A stretch of DNA of 64,000 nucleotides, from positions 15,799,658-15,863,657 of the forward strand of contig CM041097.1 of assembly GCA_023079485.1 (NCBI GenBank), in the 5' to 3' direction. This DNA is from Archilochus colubris (taxonomy: Eukaryota; Chordata; Aves; Apodiformes; Trochilidae). Below, one piece after another: positions 12,357 to 24,318 of this stretch. The notes below the pieces were generated by a model. That model worked only from the letters and a program-made list of their open reading frames with translations. It did not search any database and was not told the origin of the DNA. The stretch's first letter is position 1; each line of letters begins with the position of its first letter. The position numbers and the translations under genes were made by a program.

Positions 12357-13232
12357 GGTTTGGCCTTGCTCTGAACCTTCAGCCATCAGTGATAATCATA
12401 GGGAAATACTTTTTAAAGAGAAGACCCATTGCCAATGGCCTTGCTATGGCAGGGAGCCCTGTGATGCTTTGCACCCTGGCTCCTCTCAACCAGTACCTGC
12501 TTGACAATTTTGGCTGGAGGGGAAGCTTTTTGATTCTTGGGGCAATTTTATTACACTGCTGTGTGGCAGGAGCCCTTTTCAGACCCATTGGGGCAGCCAC
12601 AGCATCAGTCAAAACCCAGGCAGCTGAGAGAGGGAAGGATGCCCTGGAAGAAGAGGTCACCAAGGATGCCTTGGAAATGAGCAGTGCCACAACTGTCCCT
12701 GTGGATACCGAAACAGAAGAGGAAGGGGGAAAGGACTGTTGTGAAAAAATCAATCAGTACCTTGATTTTTCCCTTTTCAAGCACAGAGGGTTCTTGATTT
12801 ACCTGATTGGAAACGTCCTCATGTTCCTGGGATTTTTTGCCCCCATTGTGTTTCTGGCACCCTATGCAAAGCACATTGGCATTGATGAATATTCAGCTGC
12901 TTTCCTCCTTTCCATCCTGGCCATTGTGGACATGATTGCCCGACCCACCACTGGCATCATAGCAAACAGCAAGTGGGTGAGGCCACGAATTCAATATTTT
13001 TTCAGCTTTTCCATTGCTTTCAATGGTGCCTGCCACCTTCTGTGCCCACTGGCTTCTGGCTACATGGGGCTCGTGGTTTACTCCATTTTTTTTGGCTTGG
13101 CCTTTGGTATGGTTTGTGCCATGCTCTTTGAAACACTCATGGACCTTGTGGGAGCTGCCAGGTTCACAAGTGCTGTTGGTCTGGTCACCATTGCAGAGTG
13201 TTGCACGATATTGCTGGGACCACCTATAGGAG
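12357..13232 (+). CDS. SLC16A7: SLC16A7-like monocarboxylate transporter, coding exon 3 (876 nt, main exon)
   Basis: This exon encodes helices 4 to 11. In order it shows FGLALNLQPS (helix 4), the MCT signature KYFLKRRPIANGLAMAGSP leading into helix 5, helix 6 around GSFLILGAILL, a cytoplasmic loop of roughly 65 residues, and helix 7 from KHRGFLIYLIGN. Helix 8 contains DMIARP, whose Asp (codon 12929-12931) and Arg (12941-12943) match the Asp/Arg pair needed for substrate and proton coupling in MCT1. The exon then runs through helices 9 and 10 to helix 11 (SAVGLVTIAECC...GPPIGG). The segments SLFKHRGFLIYL, FLAPYAK and IDEYSAAFLLS point to MCT2. The acceptor is ttccag ending at 12356 and the donor is gtgagt at 13233. 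Open frame continues on both sides of the exon, but the family match stops exactly at the splice sites. The central loop is acidic (about 14 Asp/Glu to 6 Lys/Arg). Confidence 0.92.
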
Positions 13233-16013
13233 GTGAGTGTATTTTCTTCCTCTGCTTCCACTGGTTTGTCACTTATATTTAGCCTCTTCTAAGCAGTGTT
13301 TGTAAGAAATTATTCTAAATGTGTTTTCTTTGCATCTCACCCACTGTTCTTCCATGAGTCTTCTCCAGTGTTTCTTTTCTCATTTCTGAGTAGTTCTCCA
13401 GTAGAAGACAGGAGTTTGCAGGGTGATTTTTCAGTCCTTGATCAAGAACTTGAACTGAACTTATAAGGTGGGACCTCCTTCAACTCCAAGAACCTTTGGG
13501 TGACTTTGGGTGACTGCTCCTGAAGACTTCTGTTGCAGAAGGCTGGAGTCTGCCACAATTTAAGCACAGTGAAACACAACAGTTCAGTGAAATCCTCTTG
13601 TTGACTCAAACCTCTTATTTCCTATTAATCTCTAAGATTCTGACTACTTTCTCTTGCAGATGTCAGTCATCTCAGAGCACCTGATAGGTTTGAGGCTGCT
13701 ACAAAAATAAAAAAGGTTTTGTTTTGATGGCATGGTCTGGAATATGGAAAGGCAGAGACCATGAGAGGTCCATGGTGACAATATTGAACCTTCAGCAGGG
13801 CTTAGAGTCATCTGAAGCTAGGTGAGGGTAGTTACCTGGGATTTTTGTAGCCTTTGTTTCTTTCCATCCATACCATGCCCTCATTTCTTTTCCTTGAAGG
13901 AGCACATCATGTCTGGAAGGCACCATGCTTTAATCTGGCATTTTGCTCCGGTATGTTCCTTATCAAATCTGAGTTGGTTATGAATTAAATGACTTGATAG
14001 GTGACATCATCTCAAGAGTCCTGATTAGGTGAAGATCCCTGTCCTGCCACTGGCATTTCACCTCTAGGCAAGCTAGAATAGCTGGTTTGGAAACTGATTA
14101 TCTTAATGTGTTTTAAAATGTTTGATTAGGTGTGTTTTGACTGTATTTGCATATATAAAAGTTAAACTTTGATAATTCTTTTGATATGATGGTGTCATTT
14201 AAATATAAAGAATGCACAGAAGGAGGCAGTTTAAACCCATTTTCTGGATTCAAACTTGAGATCTGGCTGCTGCTCTCTATAACACGTTCTACAGAACTGT
14301 TTAATTCTTCAGATTACCATGTAGCTCATACAGTGTGACAGAAACAGCTGTATCCTCTTTCTGCCTTAGAGATTCATTACTTAAGTAATACCAAATAAAA
14401 GAAAATACAATCTTAAAATGACCATTTTCTGAATTACATAATTTTCTGTGTGGAACATTAAGTTAATGACCAGAGACTGCTAATGAGGCTAAAACAGTTT
14501 TGTGATATAACCAGTAATATTAGTTTTGGGGGGTTTCCCCCACCCTTTTAATAAGCAGCAAATTTATTGGTTCTTTGGCATTTTAATAACCTACTGCAGG
14601 GTTATGCTTTAATGAACTAAGTAAATTGTTCCCAGTGTGTTTTATGACTTTATCTTATTCTCGAAGGTAAAGAGGCAAGACTATCCTACTGCTGAATTTT
14701 CCAATACTCTACTCATTAAAATTCTCATTGAAACCTTTTTAGGAGACCTCTAGGTCATCCTGATTAGCAGAAAAGGAAAAATTGTTGCAATTAGCATTTG
14801 GTTGATGTTCCATCAGTCTCATAAAAAGCCCAGTGCATTGAAAAAAAAGTGCAGCAAGACATCTAGGAATGATTCAGGAAGAACCATTGACCAAAACCAG
14901 TTAAAAATTATTTTTGTGACCAAGAAATCTATTTGGTGGCCATAAAACCCCTTGTTAGTATAATGCAGTGGGATAATTAATCATCAGGTTTTCCACATTA
15001 GGGTCAGTCAAGAAGTAATTAATGGTTTCCCTTTTCAAGAAGGAACCAGTAGTCCAGAGAGTCAGGGATAGATGATGGGCCAGTTTCCCATCCATACTGT
15101 GAAGGCCAGGTTAGGTGTGGATCTTAATTAGGATTTGGGATGTTAAGAACAGTGTGAGTTGTGCCAGTAAAGGGGAATTAGTGCTCAGGATCATCATCCA
15201 AATAAGATTTGCAGTATGTTTTGACTTAATGGAGAACACTGACATTTCAATTAAGCCATCTCCCTTCAATTACTCTGTAACTCCATAGCAGAGACATTAA
15301 CCTTTGAGAAGAACCTGTCACATCTGTCTTGGCATTGAAATTATCTGACATTGACAGCATCATCTTTGCTTTCCCTGGAATGAATGTTTTCCAGTTCCAC
15401 ACTCTGCCCTTTCATTTTTAAATCGTGAGGATAATTGCAGGAGGGGCAGCTGTGATCTAAACCTGATCCCCTTCTAATGATGGTGAGTGGGATAAGTTGG
15501 AGGATCTTTGTCAAGAGGCTGAGACAAGACCCAGTAGCCAGGTGCCATCTCACAGAAGTCTTCTTAAAAGCTGCTGCTTTTGTTGGCAGCCTGAGGACTC
15601 CCAAGTTGAATGGACATCCTTGTAGCTGATCATTTGAGTCAGTGGAAAGACTGTGGGCTCTGTTGTCAGAAGACTCAGATTCTGCAAGGGAAAAAATAGG
15701 AGTGTCTCAAAAGTCCAGATTTGGCAATGTAGGTTTTCTGTCCCCTTCTACTCAACCGTCCAAATTATCAGTAGTATTTCCAGTATCAACACTAACTACC
15801 CACAGTCCACTATGCAGAGGGCTGTAGTGAAACATGTGAAGAATTTGCAGGATCCAAATATTTGTGCAAGAGTTCAGAAGAACAGATAATGTCTTATTTT
15901 ATCCTAGAGCCACAAGGGTGTCCCCTTATATTTAGGATGTAAAACCACAATATTCTTGGCTTGATCTCTTAAGTTTCTTTCTTTTTTTTTTTTTTTTAAT
16001 ATGTATTTTACAG
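13233..16013 (+). other. SLC16A7: Intron 3 of the SLC16A7-like gene (2.8 kb)
   Basis: The intron has GT-AG ends: donor gtgagt at 13233, and an acceptor tacag ending at 16013 preceded by a run of 16 T (15982-15997). It joins a split glycine codon in the correct phase. The sequence is AT-rich, and I recognised no repeat element, RNA gene or extra exon in it. If the intron is not removed, the reading frame stops within about 50 bases of the donor, at 13280-13282. Confidence 0.85.
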
Positions 16014-16306
16014 GAACACTTATTGATACATTTGGGGACTATAAATATATGTTCATTAAATGTGGAGCTGTGATGGTCCTGGCAGGAACCTTCCTGTTCA
16101 TCATGAATTATTATAATTATCGGGTGCTTGCCAAGGAGGAGAAGGAAAGAAAGGCAAAAGAAGAGGACCCTAAATCTGTAAGGACAGAAAATGAAAGCAG
16201 AAATAACTGGAACAAAGAAAATGCACAGGATGGACCTGAGCTGGAACCTTTGAGAGAGGAACGAGAAGGACTAAAAAAGGAAGCAAATGGCACAAATGAA
16301 GTTTAA
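16014..16306 (+). CDS. SLC16A7: SLC16A7-like monocarboxylate transporter, last coding exon with stop
   Basis: This exon completes helix 11-12 and the C-terminal tail. It opens with GTLIDTFGDYKYMF, the loop before helix 12 seen in MCT1 and MCT2 (a Gly/Asp, then Gly-Asp/Glu-Tyr-Lys-Tyr). Helix 12 follows (CGAVMVLAGTFLFI), then NYRVLAKEE, the family's usual exit into the cytosol. The tail of about 55 residues is very rich in Lys, Glu and Asn, as in other MCTs, and ends in NGTNEV before TAA at 16304-16306. MCTs of this group need an Ig-family ancillary protein (embigin or basigin) to reach the plasma membrane. That is family knowledge and is not visible here. Confidence 0.9.
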
Positions 16307-18010
16307 ACCTTTTCATGTGCTCTGAGTAGAAGATTACTTCTGGGTTACTTAAATGGACACCAGCTGTGAAATCACACTAGGTTTTTAATTTTTGCCCTAT
16401 GCTGTGCCTTGTGCATCTTCTTCTTTGTTACTGGAGAAGACTTGAAGAGAAACAAATGTAGTATCCATTTGCATACCAGAGGTCCTGCACCATTTTTGTT
16501 CAGATATTTCCAGTTTCCTAGTCTTGCCCTAGTATGGGTATAACTAAAACCCCACTTTTATTCCCTGTACTACAGATCTACTCAGAGGAAAGGCCAATGG
16601 CCATCAGAGTCAATGCAGAGTCCTTTTCCTTTTCCTTGATCACTTTGGTGGTTGGATCTTCTCACCATGTCCTCGAAACACTTTGAAGGGTCAGAATTAC
16701 CCCAGGGATTTGGTGCTGCCTTCCCCTGGCAGCATAGAAATGGAAAACAGACTTTACACTAAAATACATGAGAAAGCTGCTTGAACAGAGGGAGAGCAGG
16801 AGATACCCACTTTACCAGTGGGTAAGATGGCAGCCTGGCAGCCTATGTCCAGTGTCTCAGTGTTTTTAGCATGGTTTTTTATTTTTACAACACCCTGGTG
16901 AGGCAGTAAGTGCTGTTACAATTAATTAATTTTACTAATGAAGAACTGAAGCACCAGAGGAGGTAGGGGCATCATTGCATCAGGGAATGAACCTTAGGCA
17001 TGGCACAGCTGAAATGGGATCCTCTGCCCTCAGCTGGGCACATCTCTGTGGATGAAGACATCAGCAGCTGATGCTTCATATTACTCAGGATTAATGATTT
17101 TAAACAGTGTCTTGGAGCTGTGATCTTGGGCCACATTTTTTTAAGCTGTTTAGGATGCATCCATCCTGGAGGAATCCAAGCACAGCTGCCCCTGCCTTGT
17201 CTGGCCAGGTTTAGGCATCTCTGTGGTGCCTCTTGCCATCCTGTTGCATGAAATAAAGTTTCCCCAGATCAGCCAGACAGAACTGGAGCTGAGGCCACGT
17301 TCTGGGCCCCTTATCCAGAGGTGATAATATTGAGATAGGAAGATCTGGACTCTGACAGCAAAGCACTGATGGATTTTATAAGAAGCAGATGTTGCCCAGG
17401 AGCTGTGGATGCTGAGCATGGTATCATGGAGTTGAATCATCTGCCTTTTGTGGATTTAGCTCCAAGTTACTGGAAAAAAACCCAAAGACTTTGAGGCAAA
17501 TCTGAAGATAGCACCAGCCCAAGGGCTAGGTGTTTTTTTATTTTGCTGCAGTGGCACCCTTGTGTGATCAGATAAAGTTTTTTTCATTCCTTTGTCACTG
17601 AAGAACTGCATTTAATTATCATGTGTGTACTCACTGTGAAAAATGGCTTGTAAAAATACTTCCATAAATATACCATACTCTGAAATTTAGATCACTTGTA
17701 GTAATCCTTTTTATGTGAAAAATCTTTTGTTCCACTGAAGAATTATGGTCTTTGGCCATGGACTCATTGACTTCAGTAGGACTTAAATTTTGTCCTTATG
17801 TAGTATCTTGCATTTTTTCTGAAAAAACCAAGACCTATACAATATACTTAGGCTTTCATTGCTGTGTTTTTAATATTCCTTATTTCTGTCAAATATATCT
17901 GTGGTATTTCAGTGAAAAATTCCTTAATATAAGGTCCTGAACATTTTCTAATATTCCTTCTGGAAGCTTTAATACACTTAATAAAACTCTTTTAAAAAAG
18001 GCAATTAGTT
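16307..18010 (+). other. SLC16A7: Probable 3' UTR of the SLC16A7-like gene
   Basis: The sequence after the stop codon is AT-rich, with no acceptor or frame that continues the protein. Two AATAAA hexamers fall in it. The one at 17252-17257 lacks a clear GT-rich downstream element. The one at 17980-17985 is followed within 30-60 bases by tttgcctgttgtgatctgtaggt, which is GT-rich. I therefore place the main 3' end near 18.0 kb. A further AATAAA at 18446-18451 could give a longer form. Confidence 0.55.
17980..17985 (+). terminator. SLC16A7: Candidate polyadenylation signal AATAAA
   Basis: A canonical hexamer about 1.67 kb after the stop codon, with a GT-rich stretch at about 18017-18045. It has the best hexamer plus downstream-element context of the three candidates seen (17252, 17980, 18446). 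Confidence 0.5.
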
Positions 18011-21000
18011 TAGATTTGCCTGTTGTGATCTGTAGGTAAATGGTGCCTTTCAATTCAGTAAGGAGTTTATCCTTGTAGGATTTTTATTCCTGGCTCCATG
18101 TACCTGGTAATACAACCCACAGTTGTAGCCTCTTAGTCCAGGACCACCACCAGGAACTCCTTGCCTCAGTTTCTTTGGCATTTTCAGTGATCTGGGCCAG
18201 ACTTACTCCCACCTCCCATTATGTGGACTCACAGGGAGTCAGAAAGTAGCTAAGAAAGACCTGGCAAGGATCTGATGAGATGATTTTTATACCTTTCCAC
18301 CAGGTTGTATCCATTAATCCTCAAAACAGTGACCCTGATCCTCAGCTGCCTTTACTGCAGGAGCTGATGCTAAAGCTTTTTGTCCATCAGAAACCCAAAG
18401 AAAGCTTTTTGGATCATAAACTTTGTTCATATAGATTACATTTTCAATAAAAAAGCTTTTTGTTCAGCTATCTCTGAAAATCCTCTGGAAAAGAGGCACC
18501 TTTCTTAACCTGTCCCTGAGGGCAGAATATGCTACAGTGGGTAAGGAGTTCTTTATGGCTTCAGAAGTCTCCTAACATTAAGCAGCTACTTCATTTAACC
18601 TACTCAATCTTCTGTCATAAAAACATACACTGTCTTTAAGATTATGGTACTATTTCTATCACAGCAGAAGCCAGGCAATTATAATACCATTTTGGAGGTT
18701 ATGACTGGTTTTCACTAGAGGATGGCCTGTCTCTTCCCAGTTACTCTGTCTCCTTTCCCCACTGTGGGCTCAGATCTCTCCATCTCACTAATCAATGCAG
18801 CAAAGCCAAAAACCTTTGTATTTTTAAGCAAGTGAGCAGCCCCAGAAGTGCTTCACTGAATCAAATCCCGTGAATTCAACACATGGCAGGCTCAAGCTGT
18901 AATCCAGGCTTGGAAAACTCTCAAACTTTCCTAAGAACATTTTCAGTTATTATAAATCCTGCAACATGAAATATCCATTAGAAAAAGCTCTTGTGAAGGA
19001 GTAGAAGGTGCCTGTGCATCTAATTTAGTGATTTGTGTGGCAGATTGAACACAATAGATGTATTTACATGCATGCTTAAGTCTGGAAAGCACCTGTGTGG
19101 GAATGTCAAGAGGTGTAAGTGTTGCACCATAAATGTTCATACTGGGCACGTGGGGCATATTTGGGATATCAGATATGCAAGAGTTATTGTTAAGACTTTC
19201 ATAAGAATGCAAGTATTAAACGTCTTTCATATTTCATTAGCTCGTGACCTTAATAGAAGCATTTACTCGTTGTTTCTAGGGTTGTTTGACCTTTTACAGA
19301 GCCTGATTTTGATGCTGAACCATCATTCCCAGTGACCACCAAAGCAGCCAACAGACCAGGCAACAACACAGCACTCTCTGTGGCCACATCCTCCTGGTAA
19401 GGCACGAGTGGTGGTTGATGGGGAGGTGTGACAAGTACCATGGATTGAATTTAGAGTTATTCACATATTCATTTCTTATATATAGTTCCCCTCACTTTTC
19501 CCCCTCCCTATTTTTAGCTTTTCAAACTTAAAGGCACGGAGAAGAAATGGAAGTATTTCCACACTGACTCCAAACTGGCAAAATTTATACACCTGCCTTC
19601 CTCCCTTTTTAAGGGAATGATGAAGCAGTGACTGTGCCATGTGGTGGAGTCCCCCACGACTAGAAGGTGGCACTGCCCACCATCAAGCATTGTCCCAGAT
19701 GCTCCTTTGCCACTCATAGCATTGTCTTGGGTTGGAAAAGGATCAATACTGACTGCCCAAGAGCAAGGCAGCTGGGCTCTGCTGGAGGACACAGCTCTGC
19801 AAGGCCAGCTATAGGTTTCAGCTCATCATAAAGAAGAGTTTTAGTGCATTTTATTTTATACTGTAAGTAAAGACCTTCAGTGCTTAGGGAACTGAGTGAA
19901 GAAGAGGCTTTTTTGTCAAGGATGCTGCAGTTTTCATCACTGTAGCCATCACTGGTGTGGATTTATGCTGCTCTGGGTAGTTCCCTGCATTCAGCACACA
20001 GAGGAGCTCATAGCTGTGAAGGAGAAGAATGCTGATTGGCAGTAAATGCAGCAATAGAGCAAAATATAATTGGCCTCCTTTAAAAAAGAAAAAAAAAAGA
20101 ATTAACTATATCCAGACAGCGCAAAACACACGAGGACACCAGAGAGGTCTGGGACCTTGACTGAGTAGAGGTAACTTGGTAGTAACTGTGCTAAAAACAA
20201 GGAAACAAATGAGAAGATGAAGTGCCAACCTGTGTGTTTGAAATATGCAATCATTTTTGGCAACGTAGGAGATTATTTGGAAGGACAGCTCCTCTGACAG
20301 CTGACACCAAATTTATTTGGCTGGGCTCTGAAAACGCCTCGTAGACAACACAGATGCATTCAAATTACATTGAGGAATGAGTTTAAAAGATGACTTCCAT
20401 GCCCTCTGCAGTGACAGTGACATTGACTATCAAATAGTACAATTTAGACTTATCAGAACCGTGTGGGGGTGTTTTGATGGGTGACATCCATAACTGTCAG
20501 CCAGGCTTCCCATAATGGCACTGCAGCTCCCAAACTCAGACTGGATTTGTTGTCTGTTTGCTGTGGTTGTGCTTGTCTTTGGAGAGAGGTTCATTTACAT
20601 CCAGATACCAAAAAAAAATGAACATATATAGGTAAATGGGATATTCTGTGTCATCACAGTGAAGATGCTGAAGGTAATGGCATTGTGTAATTCCCTTTTA
20701 AAAAACCCCTACAACCCGTTGTGCTTGAAGAGCCAAGTACCTGCCAAGGGTAAATTTTGTTCCCAGGTCATGTCTGGGGACATGATGTATGATGATGATT
20801 CATGTTTTTTTATTCCTTTGACTTTTTTTTTCTGAGGTCTCTTAGTGGTACTCCCCAAAGTCAGTTTGGTTATTTATGTGGAAAGATTTTTGAGCAGATG
20901 AGATGTGTTTTCCAGGGAGTCTGTCAAGAGGCAGTCATGTAACTGTGCTGGTGGGCTGAATGAATCCTGGTATCTCATCTGGGAAGTTAATAGAGATTCC

Positions 21001-23977
21001 TGTGCTGATTAATGAAAACCAGAAGCAAAACTTCCCTGCTGCTCAAAGGGTGGGCTACAGCCATGTGAGGCTTCTCCAGCATGGACTGCAAATGTAGCAT
21101 CTGTATTATGATATCTAAATGTAGGTTTATGAGGAAGAACCATCACCTCTCCAAAGATAAGCTTCTATTTGGAGACCTCCCTCTGTGGATTGGCTTAGAA
21201 AATCCCAAAAAAGCAGAAGGCTGGTGTCCTTTTTACTAAGCCAAACACTTTGGGAAACAGCTTGTTTGGATTTCTCTTTTTCTCTTTTCCTTTTTGTTAG
21301 CAATTTGTTGGCAAACTCTTTATAATTTTTTTAAAAAACAAGAAATACTCTGAGTGCAGTGGCTAGAAAGATGCTGAATTCATTTATCTGGTTGGTATTT
21401 GTCCTCTGGCTTACCTGTTACAGATATCCTTCAAAACACTGTATTGTGTAATGCATTCCAGTATGAAATATGAGGGACAAATACATCATGATTTCAGCTT
21501 TCTGCCAGAGAAGATTGTAATTACACACTATATAAATAGAAGTGCTGTGAAGTAGCTTTGTAATTGCAGTGTAACTAAGCTGTAGCTAATTTACTTGTAT
21601 TCTGAAGTGTATCTGAAGTTAGTAATTAGGGCCAGTATGTGAAGAAACACTAGCAATATACTTACCTTCACACAGAGTATTATTTTTCACTCGTATCTAT
21701 CATGAACCCAGATATTTCCCAGGGATTAATGATAGGCTGTGAAAAGTTGATAGCCTGAAGTTCAGCAGAGAGCCATTAAGCTGGCCTGGTCATTAATCCC
21801 TAGAAAATACCCCATACCAAGGTTGTTATAAGGTGAATATGGAAAATAACTTTCCACACACCTTGACTTTTTGCTTGGCTGTTATTATGTCTTTGAAGTG
21901 TGTAGAAACAATGTCCCAGATGCAAGGGACTCCCTGTCCCTTGTGTTTGGAAATGATTAACATTGAGGAGGGTGAAGCATCCCAGAGGTCACCTTTGCAC
22001 ATCTCTGAGTGATGCCAATCAGGAGACCCTGAACAGACAGCTTTGATTTCAGCAAATCTGGCTGGGCCTCAGTTGTTTGGCAATGTTTGGAGGTTAATTT
22101 TAGACTGAACCTCCATGTTCTGCAATGTGTAATTCCAGCTTCTCTGAACTGAGAAACAACACTGGCAGCCAAGTAAAAATATCCATTACTGGGGGAATAT
22201 GTAAAAATGCTGTTTCATCAGTCATCCTGCTCACATGGTTCCCTCCCAGAACTGAGGGTGGTAATGAAAGTAATTTAACATACATCTATAATTAATTTAC
22301 TACATTCTTCCCGCTGATGGCAATCATCTTACCTAGGAAAGCTCATGAAATGGATCTTAATGCATAAAAATAGAGATGGAAAAGCATTCCAGGCAGATAA
22401 ATGTGGTTTACTTCTAAGCATGTAAGCAGTTAAGCACTGTTTGGAGAAATGTTTGGGGACTCATACAGCAGGAACCATTATGTGTGGCACAGGACATTAA
22501 ATAAATATCAGGACACATCATCACATAGAAAGGCTGAGACCTGCCCTGGCTCAGGGGTGGGTAGAACTTGCCACTCATCTTCTCAGGAGCGAAGTCTCTT
22601 TCATTCCCTGTGTCACTGTCACTACTGAGGCATCACTGCTGGGGACAGCCCTGCTGTCACCAAAGATTTCAGCAAGAGGTAGGAAAAAAAGAGATTTCCT
22701 GGATTGAAAGTACAATCCAAGGAGTGTGAAATATGGACACTGAGTATGGCAACACCAAGGTCAGTGAGGAGCCCAGGGTTGAAGTCACTGTCCATGGTTG
22801 AGTTCCACGATGGAGTGAGAGATGCCTTAATCCATGCTAATTCCTGAGATCCTCAAATGTGTGGAACATCACCTAAAAAAAGAGAATTTCAGTAGTGCTG
22901 TTGGTGAGAGGAGAATTAGACCAGTGTTGGACATTTAAAGTAAAAAAACCAGACATGCCCTTTCTATAAATTCCCCTATCTCTCAGCTTGGCTCCTCCTC
23001 ACTACATTATGGGATGTGCTGATGAGGTGTTTCTGTCTTTCCCTGAAGTGGTTGTGGTTTTGGTGATAATATTATTAGCTGTTGTGAGACACCCTATTGG
23101 GGAATAGATCACGAGTGTCAGCTGCTGTATGGGCAAAAGAAAAACTGCTCAGGATGGGAAGGCTGAGATAGGCAAAGCATCCTTGAATAAACTGTGCTAA
23201 GTCGATTTGAAGTAGTCTTAATCTTTTTTAATTAAGGAGAAGCAGTATCTTAACTGGGAAAAAAAATTGACTGTTTCAAAGAACAACAAAGAATGAAATA
23301 ATTTTTGGAAGTTTGGAGGCTTTTCTCATTTGCTTGTTCATCAGCAAATGTTATTATGCACCATGATGCTACAACAGACAGAAATACACAGCAGTTCTCT
23401 GTGTTTTATCAGCTAATAAAAGAAAGCCCTTGGATTAAGGATGTATGAGCATTTATTATCACCTGAGTGATGCTCTGAATGTGTGGTTTCTGTTCCAGTG
23501 ACTTGTTAGCATTATGTAGAACAAAAATATGAAGAGTGACTGAAAAAGCAGTAGTGTTGTCACTATTCATCTTGTGGTTTTAGGTGGTACAGAATAACCC
23601 AGAGGGAAATGATGTCTCCTGACAAATCCAGTGTTGAATAGCCCTTCAAAGCACACAGTACTCAGAACTTTTTTGTTATTTTGAAATGTGCTTTGGGTTC
23701 CTTCTTTTCTCCTGGTTCCTGTAGGTGGTGGCTGATTTTCTCGGTTGCCCTTCCAGAGACTGAGAAACCAGAGAATGTATCCCAGGCACTAACAGGATGG
23801 TGCACAGAGGAGCAAGAATTGCTTTGCTCAAAATGATGGTTTGAGTGTGTCATTTGCCTAGTGAGGAGCTGCATTTTGCTATTGGAGAGGAACTTTCCTT
23901 TTTCCTTCTTCCAGGGAAATAACGGAATAGCACCACAAATAACTTATATATATTATGTATAAGAGTATTAGAGACCA

Positions 23978-24027
23978 TCTCTCTCTCTCTCTTTTTTTTT
24001 CTTTTTTCTCTTTTTTTTTTTTTTTTT
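23978..24027. repeat. 50-base pure pyrimidine tract (CT)n-T(n)
   Basis: An uninterrupted C/T stretch beginning as (CT)n and passing into T runs. It could adopt a non-B (triplex-prone) structure, but this is inferred only from composition. Confidence 0.85.
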
Positions 24028-24249
24028 GTTAGAACTAGGAATACAACTGTTTCAAACAAATGAAAAATGACTGACTTTGTATCTCCTTTTTCCACCTTTA
24101 CCCTTCCAACAACTGTAGAAGCAATAAGCCGACACCACAGATAAAGTGAAAAGAAACCAACAAAGTATTCAACAAAGAAGAAAAATGAAACAATTAGTTT
24201 GAACCAGAATCTAAAAAAAATCCCAACAAGCTCTAAATGTTTGTTTTCC

Positions 24250-24271
24250 ATTTTTTTTTTTTTTTTTTTTA
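24250..24271. repeat. Poly-T tract
   Basis: An uninterrupted T run of about 20 bases. It sits about 50 bases upstream of the CpG-rich patch and is one of several T-rich tracts grouped around it. Confidence 0.85.
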
Positions 24272-24318
24272 ATCTGAACAATCTTTGAAGCCCTATCCAG
24301 GAGGAAGAGCTCTGCTCC

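Larger units (their letters stand above)
18011..24318. other. Intergenic or extended 3' UTR, no gene seen
   Basis: This is AT-rich single-copy-looking DNA. The open frames in it are short, have no family resemblance and no supporting splice context. A faint CR1-like string near 19717-19750 is too short to call. The stretch ends in pyrimidine and poly-T tracts just before the CpG-rich patch. Confidence 0.6.

Noticed and set aside
13233..13282. Frame continuing past exon 3 to a stop
   Set aside because: A strong gtgagt donor lies at 13233, and the MCT sequence resumes in phase at 16014.
19717..19750. Possible CR1 tail on the minus strand (tcatagcattgtcttgggttggaaaagg)
   Set aside because: About 30 bases of loose similarity only, with no flanking CR1 sequence.
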